This document shows, piece after piece, positions 17,083 through 25,408 of a DNA stretch of 64,000 nucleotides (position 1 is its first letter; every line of letters begins with the position of its first letter). The translations under genes and the position numbers were made by a program. The stretch is from Gallibacter intestinalis (lineage in GTDB: Bacteria > Bacillota > Clostridia > Peptostreptococcales > Anaerovoracaceae): contig NZ_JADCKA010000002.1 in the NCBI RefSeq assembly GCF_014982745.1, forward strand, positions 1 through 64,000, given 5' to 3'. The notes beneath the pieces are model-generated. The model searched no databases, was not told where the DNA came from, and was given only the letters and a program-made list of their open reading frames with translations.

Positions 17083-18734
17083 GCTTTAAATATCCACTGG
17101 CTAAAAAAAATGCCATTGAAAATATAAATTTAGATATTAATAGATCTGAATTTGTTGTTATTTGCGGCAGATCAGGATGCGGCAAGAGTACGTTGCTTCG
17201 TCATATGAAAAAGCAGCTTATTCCCTATGGTGAAAAATCAGGAGAAGTATTCATCGAAGGCACTAGAATAGAGGATTTGGACGACAGAAAAAGTGCATCA
17301 TCAACAGGTTTTATCCTACAGGATCCTGACAGCCAGATAGTTACCGATAAAGTGTGGCATGAGCTTGCCTTTGGTCTTGAAAATCTTGGTCTTAACACAA
17401 ATGTAATCAAAAGGCGCGTTGCTGAAATGGCAAACTATTTTGGCATTCACAGATGGTTTGAAAAGGATGTTAGTACACTTTCAGGAGGCCAGAAACAGAT
17501 ATTGAATTTGGCTTCTGTAATGGTAATGCAACCGGATATTCTTATTTTAGATGAGCCGACTTCTCAATTGGATCCTATAGCTACAACTGATTTTCTAAAT
17601 ACAGTTTACAGGATAAATAGGGAGCTTGGTGTAACTGTTATTATTTCAGAACATCGACTGGAAGAAGTAATCCCAATGGCTGACAGAGTGATTGTAATGG
17701 ATTGCGGCAGGATACAGGCAAATGAAAGGCCTGAAAATCTGCCTTGTGGACTTACAGATAAGCTAACAGGCGAAAAACACAGAATGTTTTACGGTCTTCC
17801 ATCTGTTATGAGAATATTCGGAAGTGCAATATCGGATAAAGTACCACTTACGGTCAGAGAAGGAAGGCTTTTGCTTGAAGAAAAGTTTTCAAAATCTGAT
17901 ATAAAAAGTGATATATGTGTTAGCAATACAATAGATGTAGAGAAAAATATAAAATTTATCAAAGTTAAGGAAGAAAACAGGGTAGAAATTTTAAAATTGC
18001 GAAATCTTTGGTTCAGATATGAAAAGAACGGAGATTTTATCCTAAAAGGTACAAATCTTTCCGTTGAGAAGGGTAATTTAACCTGTATCCTTGGTGGGAA
18101 TGGTAGCGGCAAAAGCACGCTCATGAAAGTAATAGGCGGTGTACTAAAACCTCAGAGAGGTAAAATACATATTGAACAAAATATAAAGATTTCAATGGTA
18201 CCTCAAGATCCTAAAGCTCTTTTTACAGAAATCACTGCAGAAGAAGAGCTCTTTGAAGGAATGCGTTTTATGGATTTAGATGACAATCTTAAGATTTCTA
18301 AGGTTAATGAAATGCTTAAAATTATGGAAATAGAGCATTTAAGAAAAGTAAATCCTTATGATATGTCAGGAGGAGAGCAGCAGAGACTTGCAATTGGAAA
18401 GGTGCTTTTAACTGACCCGGACTTACTTCTTTTAGATGAACCGACAAAGGGTCTTGATCCGTTTTTCAAACTCACTTTAGCTAATATTTTTCATAATCTG
18501 AATAAAGAAGGTCTTAGTATATTGGCAGTGAGCCATGATGTGGAATTTTGTGCAAGCTTTGCGGATAGATGCGCTATGTTTTTTAATGGAGAAGTTACAT
18601 CTGAAGATAAGGCTAGAAAATTTTTCGCAGGAAATAGCTTTTACACCACAGCAGCAAACAGGCTCTTTAGAGGCATAGCACCGGATATAGTCACATGTGA
18701 GGAGGCAGAAAAATGGCTGAAGCAAAGACTTTAA
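17055..18734 (+). CDS. ECF transporter double ATPase (EcfA-EcfA' fusion)
   Basis: This is a single 559-residue chain with two ABC ATPase domains. Domain 1 (about 1-235) has Walker A GRSGCGKST, signature TLSGGQKQ and Walker B ILILDEPTSQLDP. Domain 2 (about 315-545) has GGNGSGKST, MSGGEQQRLAIGK and LLLLDEPTKGLDP. Both sets of catalytic motifs look intact, so both sites may hydrolyse ATP. The fused form replaces the separate EcfA1/EcfA2 of the shared housekeeping ECF module and suggests a dedicated transporter. It overlaps ecfT upstream and the S component downstream by 22 bases. Confidence 0.92.
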   Translation: MEKIRIRDLSFKYPLAKKNAIENINLDINRSEFVVICGRSGCGKSTLLRHMKKQLIPYGEKSGEVFIEGTRIEDLDDRKSASSTGFILQDPDSQIVTDKVWHELAFGLENLGLNTNVIKRRVAEMANYFGIHRWFEKDVSTLSGGQKQILNLASVMVMQPDILILDEPTSQLDPIATTDFLNTVYRINRELGVTVIISEHRLEEVIPMADRVIVMDCGRIQANERPENLPCGLTDKLTGEKHRMFYGLPSVMRIFGSAISDKVPLTVREGRLLLEEKFSKSDIKSDICVSNTIDVEKNIKFIKVKEENRVEILKLRNLWFRYEKNGDFILKGTNLSVEKGNLTCILGGNGSGKSTLMKVIGGVLKPQRGKIHIEQNIKISMVPQDPKALFTEITAEEELFEGMRFMDLDDNLKISKVNEMLKIMEIEHLRKVNPYDMSGGEQQRLAIGKVLLTDPDLLLLDEPTKGLDPFFKLTLANIFHNLNKEGLSILAVSHDVEFCASFADRCAMFFNGEVTSEDKARKFFAGNSFYTTAANRLFRGIAPDIVTCEEAEKWLKQRL

Positions 18735-19651
18735 GTCAATATGAGGCTGCCTCTTCAAAAAGGCTTAAGGTATCAGTGTTGATTATTTTGATTATAATAC
18801 CTGCTGCCATAGCTGCTGCATACTTTATTCCGTGGGATGGAATGTATATGCTTGTAAGTGTATTTATTCTTGTGGCAGTGATGGCTCCGTTTTTTATGGT
18901 ATTTGAAAGAAGAAGACCTAAAGCAAGGGAGCTTATGCTGATTGTGGTCATGAGCGCTATGACAGTTGCCGTGCATAGCTTATTTCATATAATTTTTCCT
19001 ATTCAAATTGGAACAGCTATGGTAATCATTTCAGGAATAGCCTTGGGACCGGAAGCAGGTTTTTTAATTGGCGCATTGTCTAGACTAATCTGTAATTTTT
19101 ATATGGGTCAGGGACCATGGACACCATGGCAGATGTTTGCATGGGGATTATTGGGATTTTTAGCAGGATTTATATTTGATAAAGGAAGCGAGGTATCTGT
19201 CAGAGCAAGAAGTTTTAAAATGGTAGCAGGACCATTTACAGCAGTGGTTCTTTCATTAATATTGGGATATCTTCTATTTCTTTTGTTTCCTGGAAATGAC
19301 GATACCTTTCTTGGGTGGAGAGTATATGCTTTTGGCTGTATTGGTTTAATAGTTGGACTCATATTGCAGAAAAAAAGGCTGCCTTCGGATGATTTGACCA
19401 TGTCAGTAATCACTTTTTTCATGACAGTAATAGTATATGGCGGTATAATGAATTTAAGTACAGTTGTTAATTCTACGAATATGGCAGGCGGAAGCAAGAT
19501 CAGTATTGAAGGTCTAAAGCTTTTGTATATATCCGGACTTCCCATGGATCTTATTCATGGCATTACAGCAGCTGTATGCGTATTTATATTAGGCAGTAGC
19601 ATTATTTCTAAGTTAGATAGAATAAAGATAAAATACGGTATCTATCGGTAA
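18713..19651 (+). CDS. ECF transporter S component, probable cobalamin/corrinoid specificity
   Basis: This is the integral membrane vitamin-binding subunit. The 312-residue protein has a cytoplasmic N-terminus, a pair of hydrophobic helices (about 20-65), then an ECF S-component core (about 75-180) with conserved stretches such as SGIALGPEAGFLIGALSRL and GPWTPWQMFAWGLLGFLAG. A second set of membrane segments follows (about 175-300). It is larger than typical 180-200-residue S components. No signature here names the substrate; the cobalamin riboswitch and the downstream DUF4430 gene point to a corrinoid. It overlaps the ATPase gene by 22 bases. Confidence 0.85.
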   Translation: MAEAKTLSQYEAASSKRLKVSVLIILIIIPAAIAAAYFIPWDGMYMLVSVFILVAVMAPFFMVFERRRPKARELMLIVVMSAMTVAVHSLFHIIFPIQIGTAMVIISGIALGPEAGFLIGALSRLICNFYMGQGPWTPWQMFAWGLLGFLAGFIFDKGSEVSVRARSFKMVAGPFTAVVLSLILGYLLFLLFPGNDDTFLGWRVYAFGCIGLIVGLILQKKRLPSDDLTMSVITFFMTVIVYGGIMNLSTVVNSTNMAGGSKISIEGLKLLYISGLPMDLIHGITAAVCVFILGSSIISKLDRIKIKYGIYR

Positions 19652-19680
19652 TATAAATTAAATGAGCAGGGAGAAGTAAA

Positions 19681-20259
19681 ATGAGTACTAGTCTTGAAAA
19701 CAAGGTAAAGAGTAAGAAGAAAAGAAATATAGTGATTGGAATAATTATTATCGCTGTAGTTCTATTGGTTGTATTACAATTCAAATTTGACGCGATAAAT
19801 GCGGTAAGGGATACTCTTTCAGGTAAAGAAACGGTAAAAGCTACCCTTGAAATAAGCTGTAAGCCACTTTCAGATGATGTGACTAAGCTTAAAGATAAAA
19901 GTAAGGCAGAGTATATTCCTGATAACGGAGTTATTTTGGAACAAACTGAATACCGAATGGAAAAAGGAGACACTGCTTTTGATATGCTTAAAAAAGCCAC
20001 TACAGACGAAGGCATACAGGCTGAATACTCATATACACAGGCTTATGATGCGTATTTTATAGAAGGTATAAGCAATCTATATAATGGGGATGCCGGTGGT
20101 ATGAGCGGATGGCTATACTATGTAAACGGTAAATCACCGGAATACGGAATTTCAGGATATGAATTAAGGGATGGTGACAATATACTAGTTATTTTCTCCT
20201 GCGATGGTGGAGAAGATGTAGATGTCAGGGATTTGTTACCAGATGACATTTCATTATAA
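19681..20259 (+). CDS. Membrane-anchored DUF4430 protein (transcobalamin-like beta domain)
   Basis: The 192-residue protein has a basic N-terminus, one membrane anchor (about 16-36) and an extracellular DUF4430 domain (about 90-185). The domain shows the family's pattern: KGDTAFDMLKKA, then GGMSGWLYYVNGKSPEYG, then LRDGDNILVIFS. DUF4430 is related to the C-terminal cobalamin-binding beta domain of eukaryotic transcobalamin and intrinsic factor. As the last gene of the ECF operon it is a good candidate for docking corrinoid onto the S component. Binding itself is inferred. Confidence 0.85.
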   Translation: MSTSLENKVKSKKKRNIVIGIIIIAVVLLVVLQFKFDAINAVRDTLSGKETVKATLEISCKPLSDDVTKLKDKSKAEYIPDNGVILEQTEYRMEKGDTAFDMLKKATTDEGIQAEYSYTQAYDAYFIEGISNLYNGDAGGMSGWLYYVNGKSPEYGISGYELRDGDNILVIFSCDGGEDVDVRDLLPDDISL

Positions 20260-20260
20260 T
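20233..20260 (+). promoter_or_regulatory. Probable promoter of the second cobalamin-riboswitch operon
   Basis: TTGTTA (20233-20238), a 16-base spacer and a perfect TATAAT (20255-20260) overlap the end of the DUF4430 gene. This would start a transcript just before riboswitch 2. Readthrough from the first operon is also possible because no terminator separates them before the riboswitch. Confidence 0.45.
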
Positions 20261-20283
20261 TCTTAAATTACAACTTAATAACA

Positions 20284-20466
20284 ATTTCGGGTGTTATTTT
20301 ACTTAATAAAGGAAGTCAGGTGAAAGGCCTGCGCGGTGCCGCCACTGTAAGTGATGAGCCGCTCTCGTATACCATTGAAGGATTTTCCTTTGAGAAGGTG
20401 AGAGTAAGGTGTTGATCCACGAGCCAGGAGACTTACCCGAGAGTTTAAGATGACGGTTTATCATCA
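20284..20466 (+). promoter_or_regulatory. Cobalamin riboswitch 2 (aptamer)
   Basis: The core reads GGAAGTCAGGTGAAAGGCCT (20311-20330) followed by GCGCGG and GCCGCCACTGTAAGTGATG. The B12 box is GAGCCAGGAGACTTAC (20421-20436). A hairpin GATGA-CGGTTTA-TCATC (20449-20465) follows, with a loop nearly identical to that after riboswitch 1. It controls the operon from moxR to the large surface protein. Confidence 0.95.
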
Positions 20467-20484
20467 TATTTTTGAATGGCAAAA

Positions 20485-20520
20485 ACGGGCTATTTTAGTG
20501 TATAAATAGCTCGTTTTTTT
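20485..20520 (+). terminator. Riboswitch-controlled terminator before moxR
   Basis: ACGGGCTATTT (20485-20495) pairs with AAATAGCTCGT (20504-20514), eleven pairs with one G-U, followed by a run of seven T. It is a textbook intrinsic terminator placed as the expression platform of riboswitch 2. Confidence 0.9.
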
Positions 20521-20540
20521 ATATGTTAGGAGAAATCAAA

Positions 20541-21488
20541 ATGATAAATGAAAAGATAATTAAAATTATTGATGAAACTTCAAAGGCGGTAACAGGCAAA
20601 AACGAAATAATTAAGAAAATTTTAGCTGTGATATTAGCCGGTGGACACATACTGCTTGAAGACATACCAGGCGTAGGTAAAACTACCTTAGCCCTTGCTA
20701 TGACTAAAAGTCTGGGCCTAAGTTTTGGAAGAGTACAGTTTACACCGGATGTCGTTCCTTCTGATATAACTGGTTTTACAGTTTATGATAGGGAAAATAG
20801 CAATTTTAAATATATACCGGGTGCTGTAATGTGCAACATGTTTTTAGGAGATGAAATTAATAGAACTTCAAGTAAAACCCAATCTGCTTTGTTAGAAGTT
20901 ATGCAAGAAGGAAAAGTTACAGTTGACGGAGTTTCCCATGAAGTACCAAAGCCTTTTACTGTAATAGCGACGCAAAATCCAGTAGGTACAGCAGGCACTC
21001 AGATGCTTCCGGAGGCCCAACTTGACAGATTTATGATGAAGCTTTCCATGGGATATCCATCATTTGATGAACAGGTAAAAATTTTGTCAGACAGAGAGCA
21101 AAAAGATCCTCTAGATGAGATAGTCTCAGTAATTGAACCTTATAAACTCGATGAAATGATAAGAGAAGTAAAAACCGTATATACTGACGAGAAGATTTAT
21201 AGATACATAACTTCTCTTGTTGAAGCTACAAGGGAAAACGAATTTATCAAACTTGGTGTAAGTCCGAGAGGTGCAATCGCTTTAGCTACAGTTTCGAGAG
21301 CATGGGCTTATATAGAAGGTAGAGATTATGTTGTTCCTGAGGATATAGATACATTGTTTGTTGATGTGTGTGCTCACAGGGTAATACTTGAGCCTAAAGG
21401 GAAAATAAGCGGCAAAAGCACGATAAAAATTCTTAAAGAAATTTTAAACGAAACAAAAGCACCCAAAACAGAAGGTTTTTATAGATAA
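20541..21488 (+). CDS. MoxR-family AAA+ ATPase
   Basis: MoxR ATPases act as chaperones, often with a DUF58/VWA partner, in maturing membrane or periplasmic complexes. The 315-residue protein has Walker A DIPGVGKTT near residue 45, Walker B MFLGDEINR near 105, and sensor/arginine-finger stretches QNPVGTAGTQMLPEAQLDRF. The start was placed at ATG 20541 because AGGAGA (20528-20533) is correctly spaced; the ATG at 20523 lies upstream of that site. It is the first gene behind riboswitch 2, so this MoxR system is apparently controlled by cobalamin. Confidence 0.92.
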   Translation: MINEKIIKIIDETSKAVTGKNEIIKKILAVILAGGHILLEDIPGVGKTTLALAMTKSLGLSFGRVQFTPDVVPSDITGFTVYDRENSNFKYIPGAVMCNMFLGDEINRTSSKTQSALLEVMQEGKVTVDGVSHEVPKPFTVIATQNPVGTAGTQMLPEAQLDRFMMKLSMGYPSFDEQVKILSDREQKDPLDEIVSVIEPYKLDEMIREVKTVYTDEKIYRYITSLVEATRENEFIKLGVSPRGAIALATVSRAWAYIEGRDYVVPEDIDTLFVDVCAHRVILEPKGKISGKSTIKILKEILNETKAPKTEGFYR

Positions 21489-21490
21489 AA

Positions 21491-22474
21491 ATGATAGTCA
21501 ATATTCTAATAGTATTTGCTTTGCTCTACTGTTTAAGTTCTGTTTTATTAGTAAGAGCTTCAAATAATAATATCAAATTTAAAATAGCGACTGATACTAA
21601 TTCAACCGTAGTTTTACAAATATCAAATACAGGTATATGGCCAGTTGCCTGTTGTAAAGCTTTAGTAAGTGTTAATAACAGCATTACCGGCATCAGCGAC
21701 AATATGGAGTTTTTTACATGGCTAAAACCAAAAAAAACTAGAACTCTTATATTTAACGTGAAAGATAATCTGTGCGGTTGTTTAAGAGTAAACGTTAAAA
21801 GCATAGTGATTTCGGATATTCTTGGAATTGTTAAGCGAGGAATTGAATCAAATAGAGAAGTAAATCTTTACAGTATGCCTTTTTTATACGAAATAAATAT
21901 TTCTAAGGATTCTGCAGATAGATACGATATGGAAAGTTTTAGATATTCCCAGTACAAAAAGGGCAGTGATAGCAGTGAAACCTTTGGCATATCACAATAC
22001 AGAGAGGGTGACAGCGTTAAGGCAATTCACTGGAAGTTATCAGCTAAAACTGGCGATATTATGGTAAGAGATTATAGCTTTCCAGTGGATAACAGAATTA
22101 TGATTTTGACTGACAAAAAGGAATACGAAGATTATGCTCTTAGCCCTGAAGGAAAAAGTAAAAGTACAGAATTTGCTTTATCTCTTTCTAAATCAATATC
22201 GGAAAAGGGCATAGAACATAGCTTTGGATGGTATGACAGCAACAGAGAAAAATTTGTAGTTAAATCTGTAAAAAGTTCACAAGATTTGGAATTAATCATA
22301 TCTGAATTTTTAGAAGCTCCATTTTATAAGGATGGGAAAGATGTGATAAGCGAATTTATAGAATCGGATTCAGAAAAGAATTATTCTGGATTTATTCTTA
22401 TTACTGACGGTGATCCTAAAAAAGAAAGGCTCATGGAATATGGGGAAGTTGATATATACAGACCGGAAAAATAA
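21491..22474 (+). CDS. DUF58 domain protein (MoxR partner)
   Basis: The 327-residue protein has a hydrophobic N-terminal segment (about 1-22), a beta-rich region (about 25-130) and the DUF58 signature YREGDSVKAIHWKLSAKTG with VRDYSFP near residues 172-200. A VWA-like tail follows. DUF58 proteins are encoded next to MoxR and transglutaminase-like membrane proteins in a common three-gene module. It starts 2 bases after moxR and its end overlaps the next gene. Its own function is unknown. Confidence 0.87.
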   Translation: MIVNILIVFALLYCLSSVLLVRASNNNIKFKIATDTNSTVVLQISNTGIWPVACCKALVSVNNSITGISDNMEFFTWLKPKKTRTLIFNVKDNLCGCLRVNVKSIVISDILGIVKRGIESNREVNLYSMPFLYEINISKDSADRYDMESFRYSQYKKGSDSSETFGISQYREGDSVKAIHWKLSAKTGDIMVRDYSFPVDNRIMILTDKKEYEDYALSPEGKSKSTEFALSLSKSISEKGIEHSFGWYDSNREKFVVKSVKSSQDLELIISEFLEAPFYKDGKDVISEFIESDSEKNYSGFILITDGDPKKERLMEYGEVDIYRPEK

Positions 22475-24482
22475 GGCAAGGGTAATAGTCTGTGAAGTAG
22501 TTCTTGCACTTTTGACAGCTGTTGCAGTTATGTCTGTAATAACCGATCTGTTTAATATAAAATTTAACATTTCAAACATTGCCAGCGGTGAAATTGCCGG
22601 AGGATTTGCTTGTTTTGTAAACAGTATAGCCGATACTCTGCTTATAAATGACGGGATTGTTTTAAAACATCTTTCGGGAGCTTCAGAAAACTGCGAACTC
22701 TTTTTAGTATTAAGCACAGTTGTTATCGCAGCACTGGTATACGGAATAATTCAAAGTGGCAAAAAATGGCTAATATTTGTAATTCCTATGCTTGCGCTGC
22801 TGCCTATGCTTTGTACATCTGCAAGGCAGAATGTGTTTGGCGTTTTGTTTTTGCTTGTAATGACACTTGTATCTTTTGCTTATTTGAAATCAAAGAGCAG
22901 CAATTTGGTTCCAGGCATAGTTCAAGTTACTGCAATTGCATTGATACTGTTGGTCGCATTAGGCTTTCCAGTTATTTCAGTTTTCTTTGAAAAGGCAGAT
23001 TTTGCATCAGCTGTCAAAGGTTTTACGACAAGAAATGTATCAAATCTCTATTATGGAACAGCACCTTTAGGAAATGGTGAGCTTACAGGTGATAAGAGAA
23101 ATGTTCAAAATGATATAGCTCTTGAAGTGTCAATGTCAAATCCCCAGGCTACTTATCTTAGAGGCTATGTTGGGGAATCATATACTTCAGATAGGTGGAG
23201 CGCCCTACCTTATGCTACATATAAAGAGAGCAGAAATCTGATGTTTTGGCTTGACAATGAGGACTTTAACGGGCTCGGACAGCTAGGGCAGGCAGATAGC
23301 CTTGTAAACGATACAAATACCATAGATATTCAGATTGAAGTTAAAGATGCAAATAAAAAATATGCCTATCTGCCCTATGAGTATTCCGGTGAAAATGAAA
23401 GCTTGCTAAATTGGTATGACAGTTATATAACCAACGGCAATTTTGGAAGAATGAAGTCATATGAGTTTAAAGCATACGAAAATGCCACCGGCAGCTGGAC
23501 AGATACAGCAGGAAAGCTATTCACTTCCTCAGCTGATGAAAAAATCAGCGAATATCTTAAAGACGAAAGCTGGTTTAATGAATTTGTATATGAAAACTAT
23601 ACATACCTTTCTACAAAGGAAATAAGCCTTATGCAGGAATATATTGGCGACCGTGGAGATCAGAGGGAAGGTCATATCGAATACAGTACTGCAATAAAAA
23701 AGGTAAGGGATTATTTAAATCAAAATTTCATATATACACAAGACCCAGGATTATCACAGGATGCAGTGATGGAAGACTTCTTTAAAAATAAAAAAGGCTA
23801 CGATACCCACTTTGCCACTGCAGCAACCTTCATGTTTAGGTACTACGGAATTCCGGCAAGATATGTGGAAGGGTATTTGGTAACGCCTGAGGATGTAAAA
23901 AATGCAGGAGAAGATGGACAAATGTCAATTTCTCAGCAAAATGTACACGCCTGGGTTGAGATATATATAGACGGTATAGGATTTGTTCCTATAGAAGTTA
24001 GTCCTGAGTATTATGATGTTATGCCTCAGGCCAATCTCGATACCGGTTTTGAAAACTCCATAGTAAGAAGTGATTTCGTGCCGGAAAATTCAGGAGGAGG
24101 TGCCAGCACAAATCAGGTGCTTCAAAATAATACATCACAAGAAGAAAGCAGCATTTTACAAGTTATAAAGATAATAGTATTGATTTTGCTTATTGTGTTG
24201 TTGCTGGCGATTTTGGCTTTATTATTGAGAAAGCTTATAAATTCATATAGGAGATTTAATTTCTTCAAAAAAGGTGAACCTAAAAAAGCGGTCGCTGCAA
24301 TGTTCGAATATTTGGAAACTCATGGACTGAGTTTTGATGATAGAGCCGTAGAGCTTGGAAATAAAGCCGCTTACAGCAGACAGTCAATTTCTCCAGAGGA
24401 AAGAGATTTTATGCTATTTCAAGTAAAATCTGCGAAAAAGGCAGATAGAAAGGAAAGGCTTAGATGGAAAAGACTAAAGTGA
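22440..24482 (+). CDS. Transglutaminase-like membrane protein lacking the catalytic cysteine
   Basis: The roughly 680-residue protein has one N-terminal and about four further membrane segments up to residue 180, a large extracellular part, a transglutaminase-like core (about 420-530), a last membrane helix (about 565-590) and a cytoplasmic tail. In the core, family members read G-Y-C-x-H-F-A-(S/T)-A; here it is GYDTHFATAATFMFRYYGIPAR, so the nucleophile is Asp455. The His is kept (H503 in HAWVEIY) and the third residue is Glu (E519 in VPIEVSP). It is therefore probably non-catalytic. Start ATG 22440 follows AAAGAAAGG and overlaps DUF58; a GTG at 22410 is possible. Confidence 0.85.
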   Translation: MGKLIYTDRKNKARVIVCEVVLALLTAVAVMSVITDLFNIKFNISNIASGEIAGGFACFVNSIADTLLINDGIVLKHLSGASENCELFLVLSTVVIAALVYGIIQSGKKWLIFVIPMLALLPMLCTSARQNVFGVLFLLVMTLVSFAYLKSKSSNLVPGIVQVTAIALILLVALGFPVISVFFEKADFASAVKGFTTRNVSNLYYGTAPLGNGELTGDKRNVQNDIALEVSMSNPQATYLRGYVGESYTSDRWSALPYATYKESRNLMFWLDNEDFNGLGQLGQADSLVNDTNTIDIQIEVKDANKKYAYLPYEYSGENESLLNWYDSYITNGNFGRMKSYEFKAYENATGSWTDTAGKLFTSSADEKISEYLKDESWFNEFVYENYTYLSTKEISLMQEYIGDRGDQREGHIEYSTAIKKVRDYLNQNFIYTQDPGLSQDAVMEDFFKNKKGYDTHFATAATFMFRYYGIPARYVEGYLVTPEDVKNAGEDGQMSISQQNVHAWVEIYIDGIGFVPIEVSPEYYDVMPQANLDTGFENSIVRSDFVPENSGGGASTNQVLQNNTSQEESSILQVIKIIVLILLIVLLLAILALLLRKLINSYRRFNFFKKGEPKKAVAAMFEYLETHGLSFDDRAVELGNKAAYSRQSISPEERDFMLFQVKSAKKADRKERLRWKRLK

Positions 24483-25405
24483 AAAAAAGAGCTCAAAGCT
24501 TACTGTGCATAATTGTTGCTGTAGCTATGCTTACCGTTACTGGATGTGGAAATTCGAGCTTATCTATAGATGAAAACATCGCTGAAACTTCCCAATATCT
24601 TTTACAGGAAGTAGAGTCTCCGGGAGTGTCTTCTGTAGGTGGGGAATGGTCTGTAATTGGCATTATGAACAGTCAAATAGATGATGAGTCTAAAGATACT
24701 TATGCTTCGAGATATTTTGATTCTGTAAGAGCTCAGGTGAAATCCAAGAAAGGAATCCTTGACGAGGAACACTATACAGAATATGCCAGAGTGTCTATGG
24801 GCGTCGCTTCTATAGGAGAAGATCCTACAAATGTTGAAGGATATAATCTGATTTCATACTTAGATGATTATGAAAAAATCAGAGAGCAGGGAGTAAATGC
24901 AGCAGCGTATGCTCTAGTTGCATCTCAAATGTGCGGTGTAAAACTTGCAAACGAAGAAAGATATATTCAATACATTTTGGATGAATTAAAAGGATATGAT
25001 GTAACAGTTGATGGCATGAGCGATTATGTGTCCATGGGAGTATTGGCTCTTTCCTACTATAAAGATAGAGATGAAATCAATAATGTGATCGAAGAAAAAA
25101 TTGAGGAACTTTCTAAGGCTCAGCTGGAGGATGGCTCCATGGGAAATTGCGAGTCTACAAGCGAAGCGATAATAGCTTTAACTACAGCAGGTGTCGATGT
25201 CACTGCAGATGAAAGATTTATAAAAAATGAAAAGAGCCTACTTAACGGCCTGTTGACCTACAAAAAAGACAGTGGTTATTTTCATGTTACAGGTGACGAA
25301 AACTACGAGGAGATAAATATTATGGCTACAGAAAAGGCTTTACTAGCTTTAGAAAGCATTAAAGCTTTTGATAATGGAACATGCTTATATAAAAGCAAGA
25401 GGTAA
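24464..25405 (+). CDS. Lipoprotein with predicted alpha-helical barrel (intrinsic-factor alpha-domain-like)
   Basis: The 313-residue protein has a basic N-terminus and a lipobox LTVTGC with lipidation at C28. The mature part (about 285 residues) is almost entirely helical, with repeats of the kind found in terpenoid-cyclase/prenyltransferase alpha/alpha toroids: GGEWSVIGIMNS, QGVNAAAYALVASQM, YVSMGVLALSYY, EDGSMGNCESTSEAIIALTTAG, IMATEKALLALESI. This is the fold and size of the N-terminal half of transcobalamin and intrinsic factor, and the next gene carries the DUF4430 beta half. Its start overlaps the previous gene by 19 bases. The fold is my inference from pattern; function is unproven. 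Confidence 0.75.
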   Translation: MEKTKVKKRAQSLLCIIVAVAMLTVTGCGNSSLSIDENIAETSQYLLQEVESPGVSSVGGEWSVIGIMNSQIDDESKDTYASRYFDSVRAQVKSKKGILDEEHYTEYARVSMGVASIGEDPTNVEGYNLISYLDDYEKIREQGVNAAAYALVASQMCGVKLANEERYIQYILDELKGYDVTVDGMSDYVSMGVLALSYYKDRDEINNVIEEKIEELSKAQLEDGSMGNCESTSEAIIALTTAGVDVTADERFIKNEKSLLNGLLTYKKDSGYFHVTGDENYEEINIMATEKALLALESIKAFDNGTCLYKSKR

Positions 25406-25408
25406 CAT

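Noticed and set aside
22410-22439. GTG start for the transglutaminase-like protein
   Set aside because: It would deepen the overlap with DUF58 and has no clear ribosome-binding site; ATG 22440 is better placed, though not certain.
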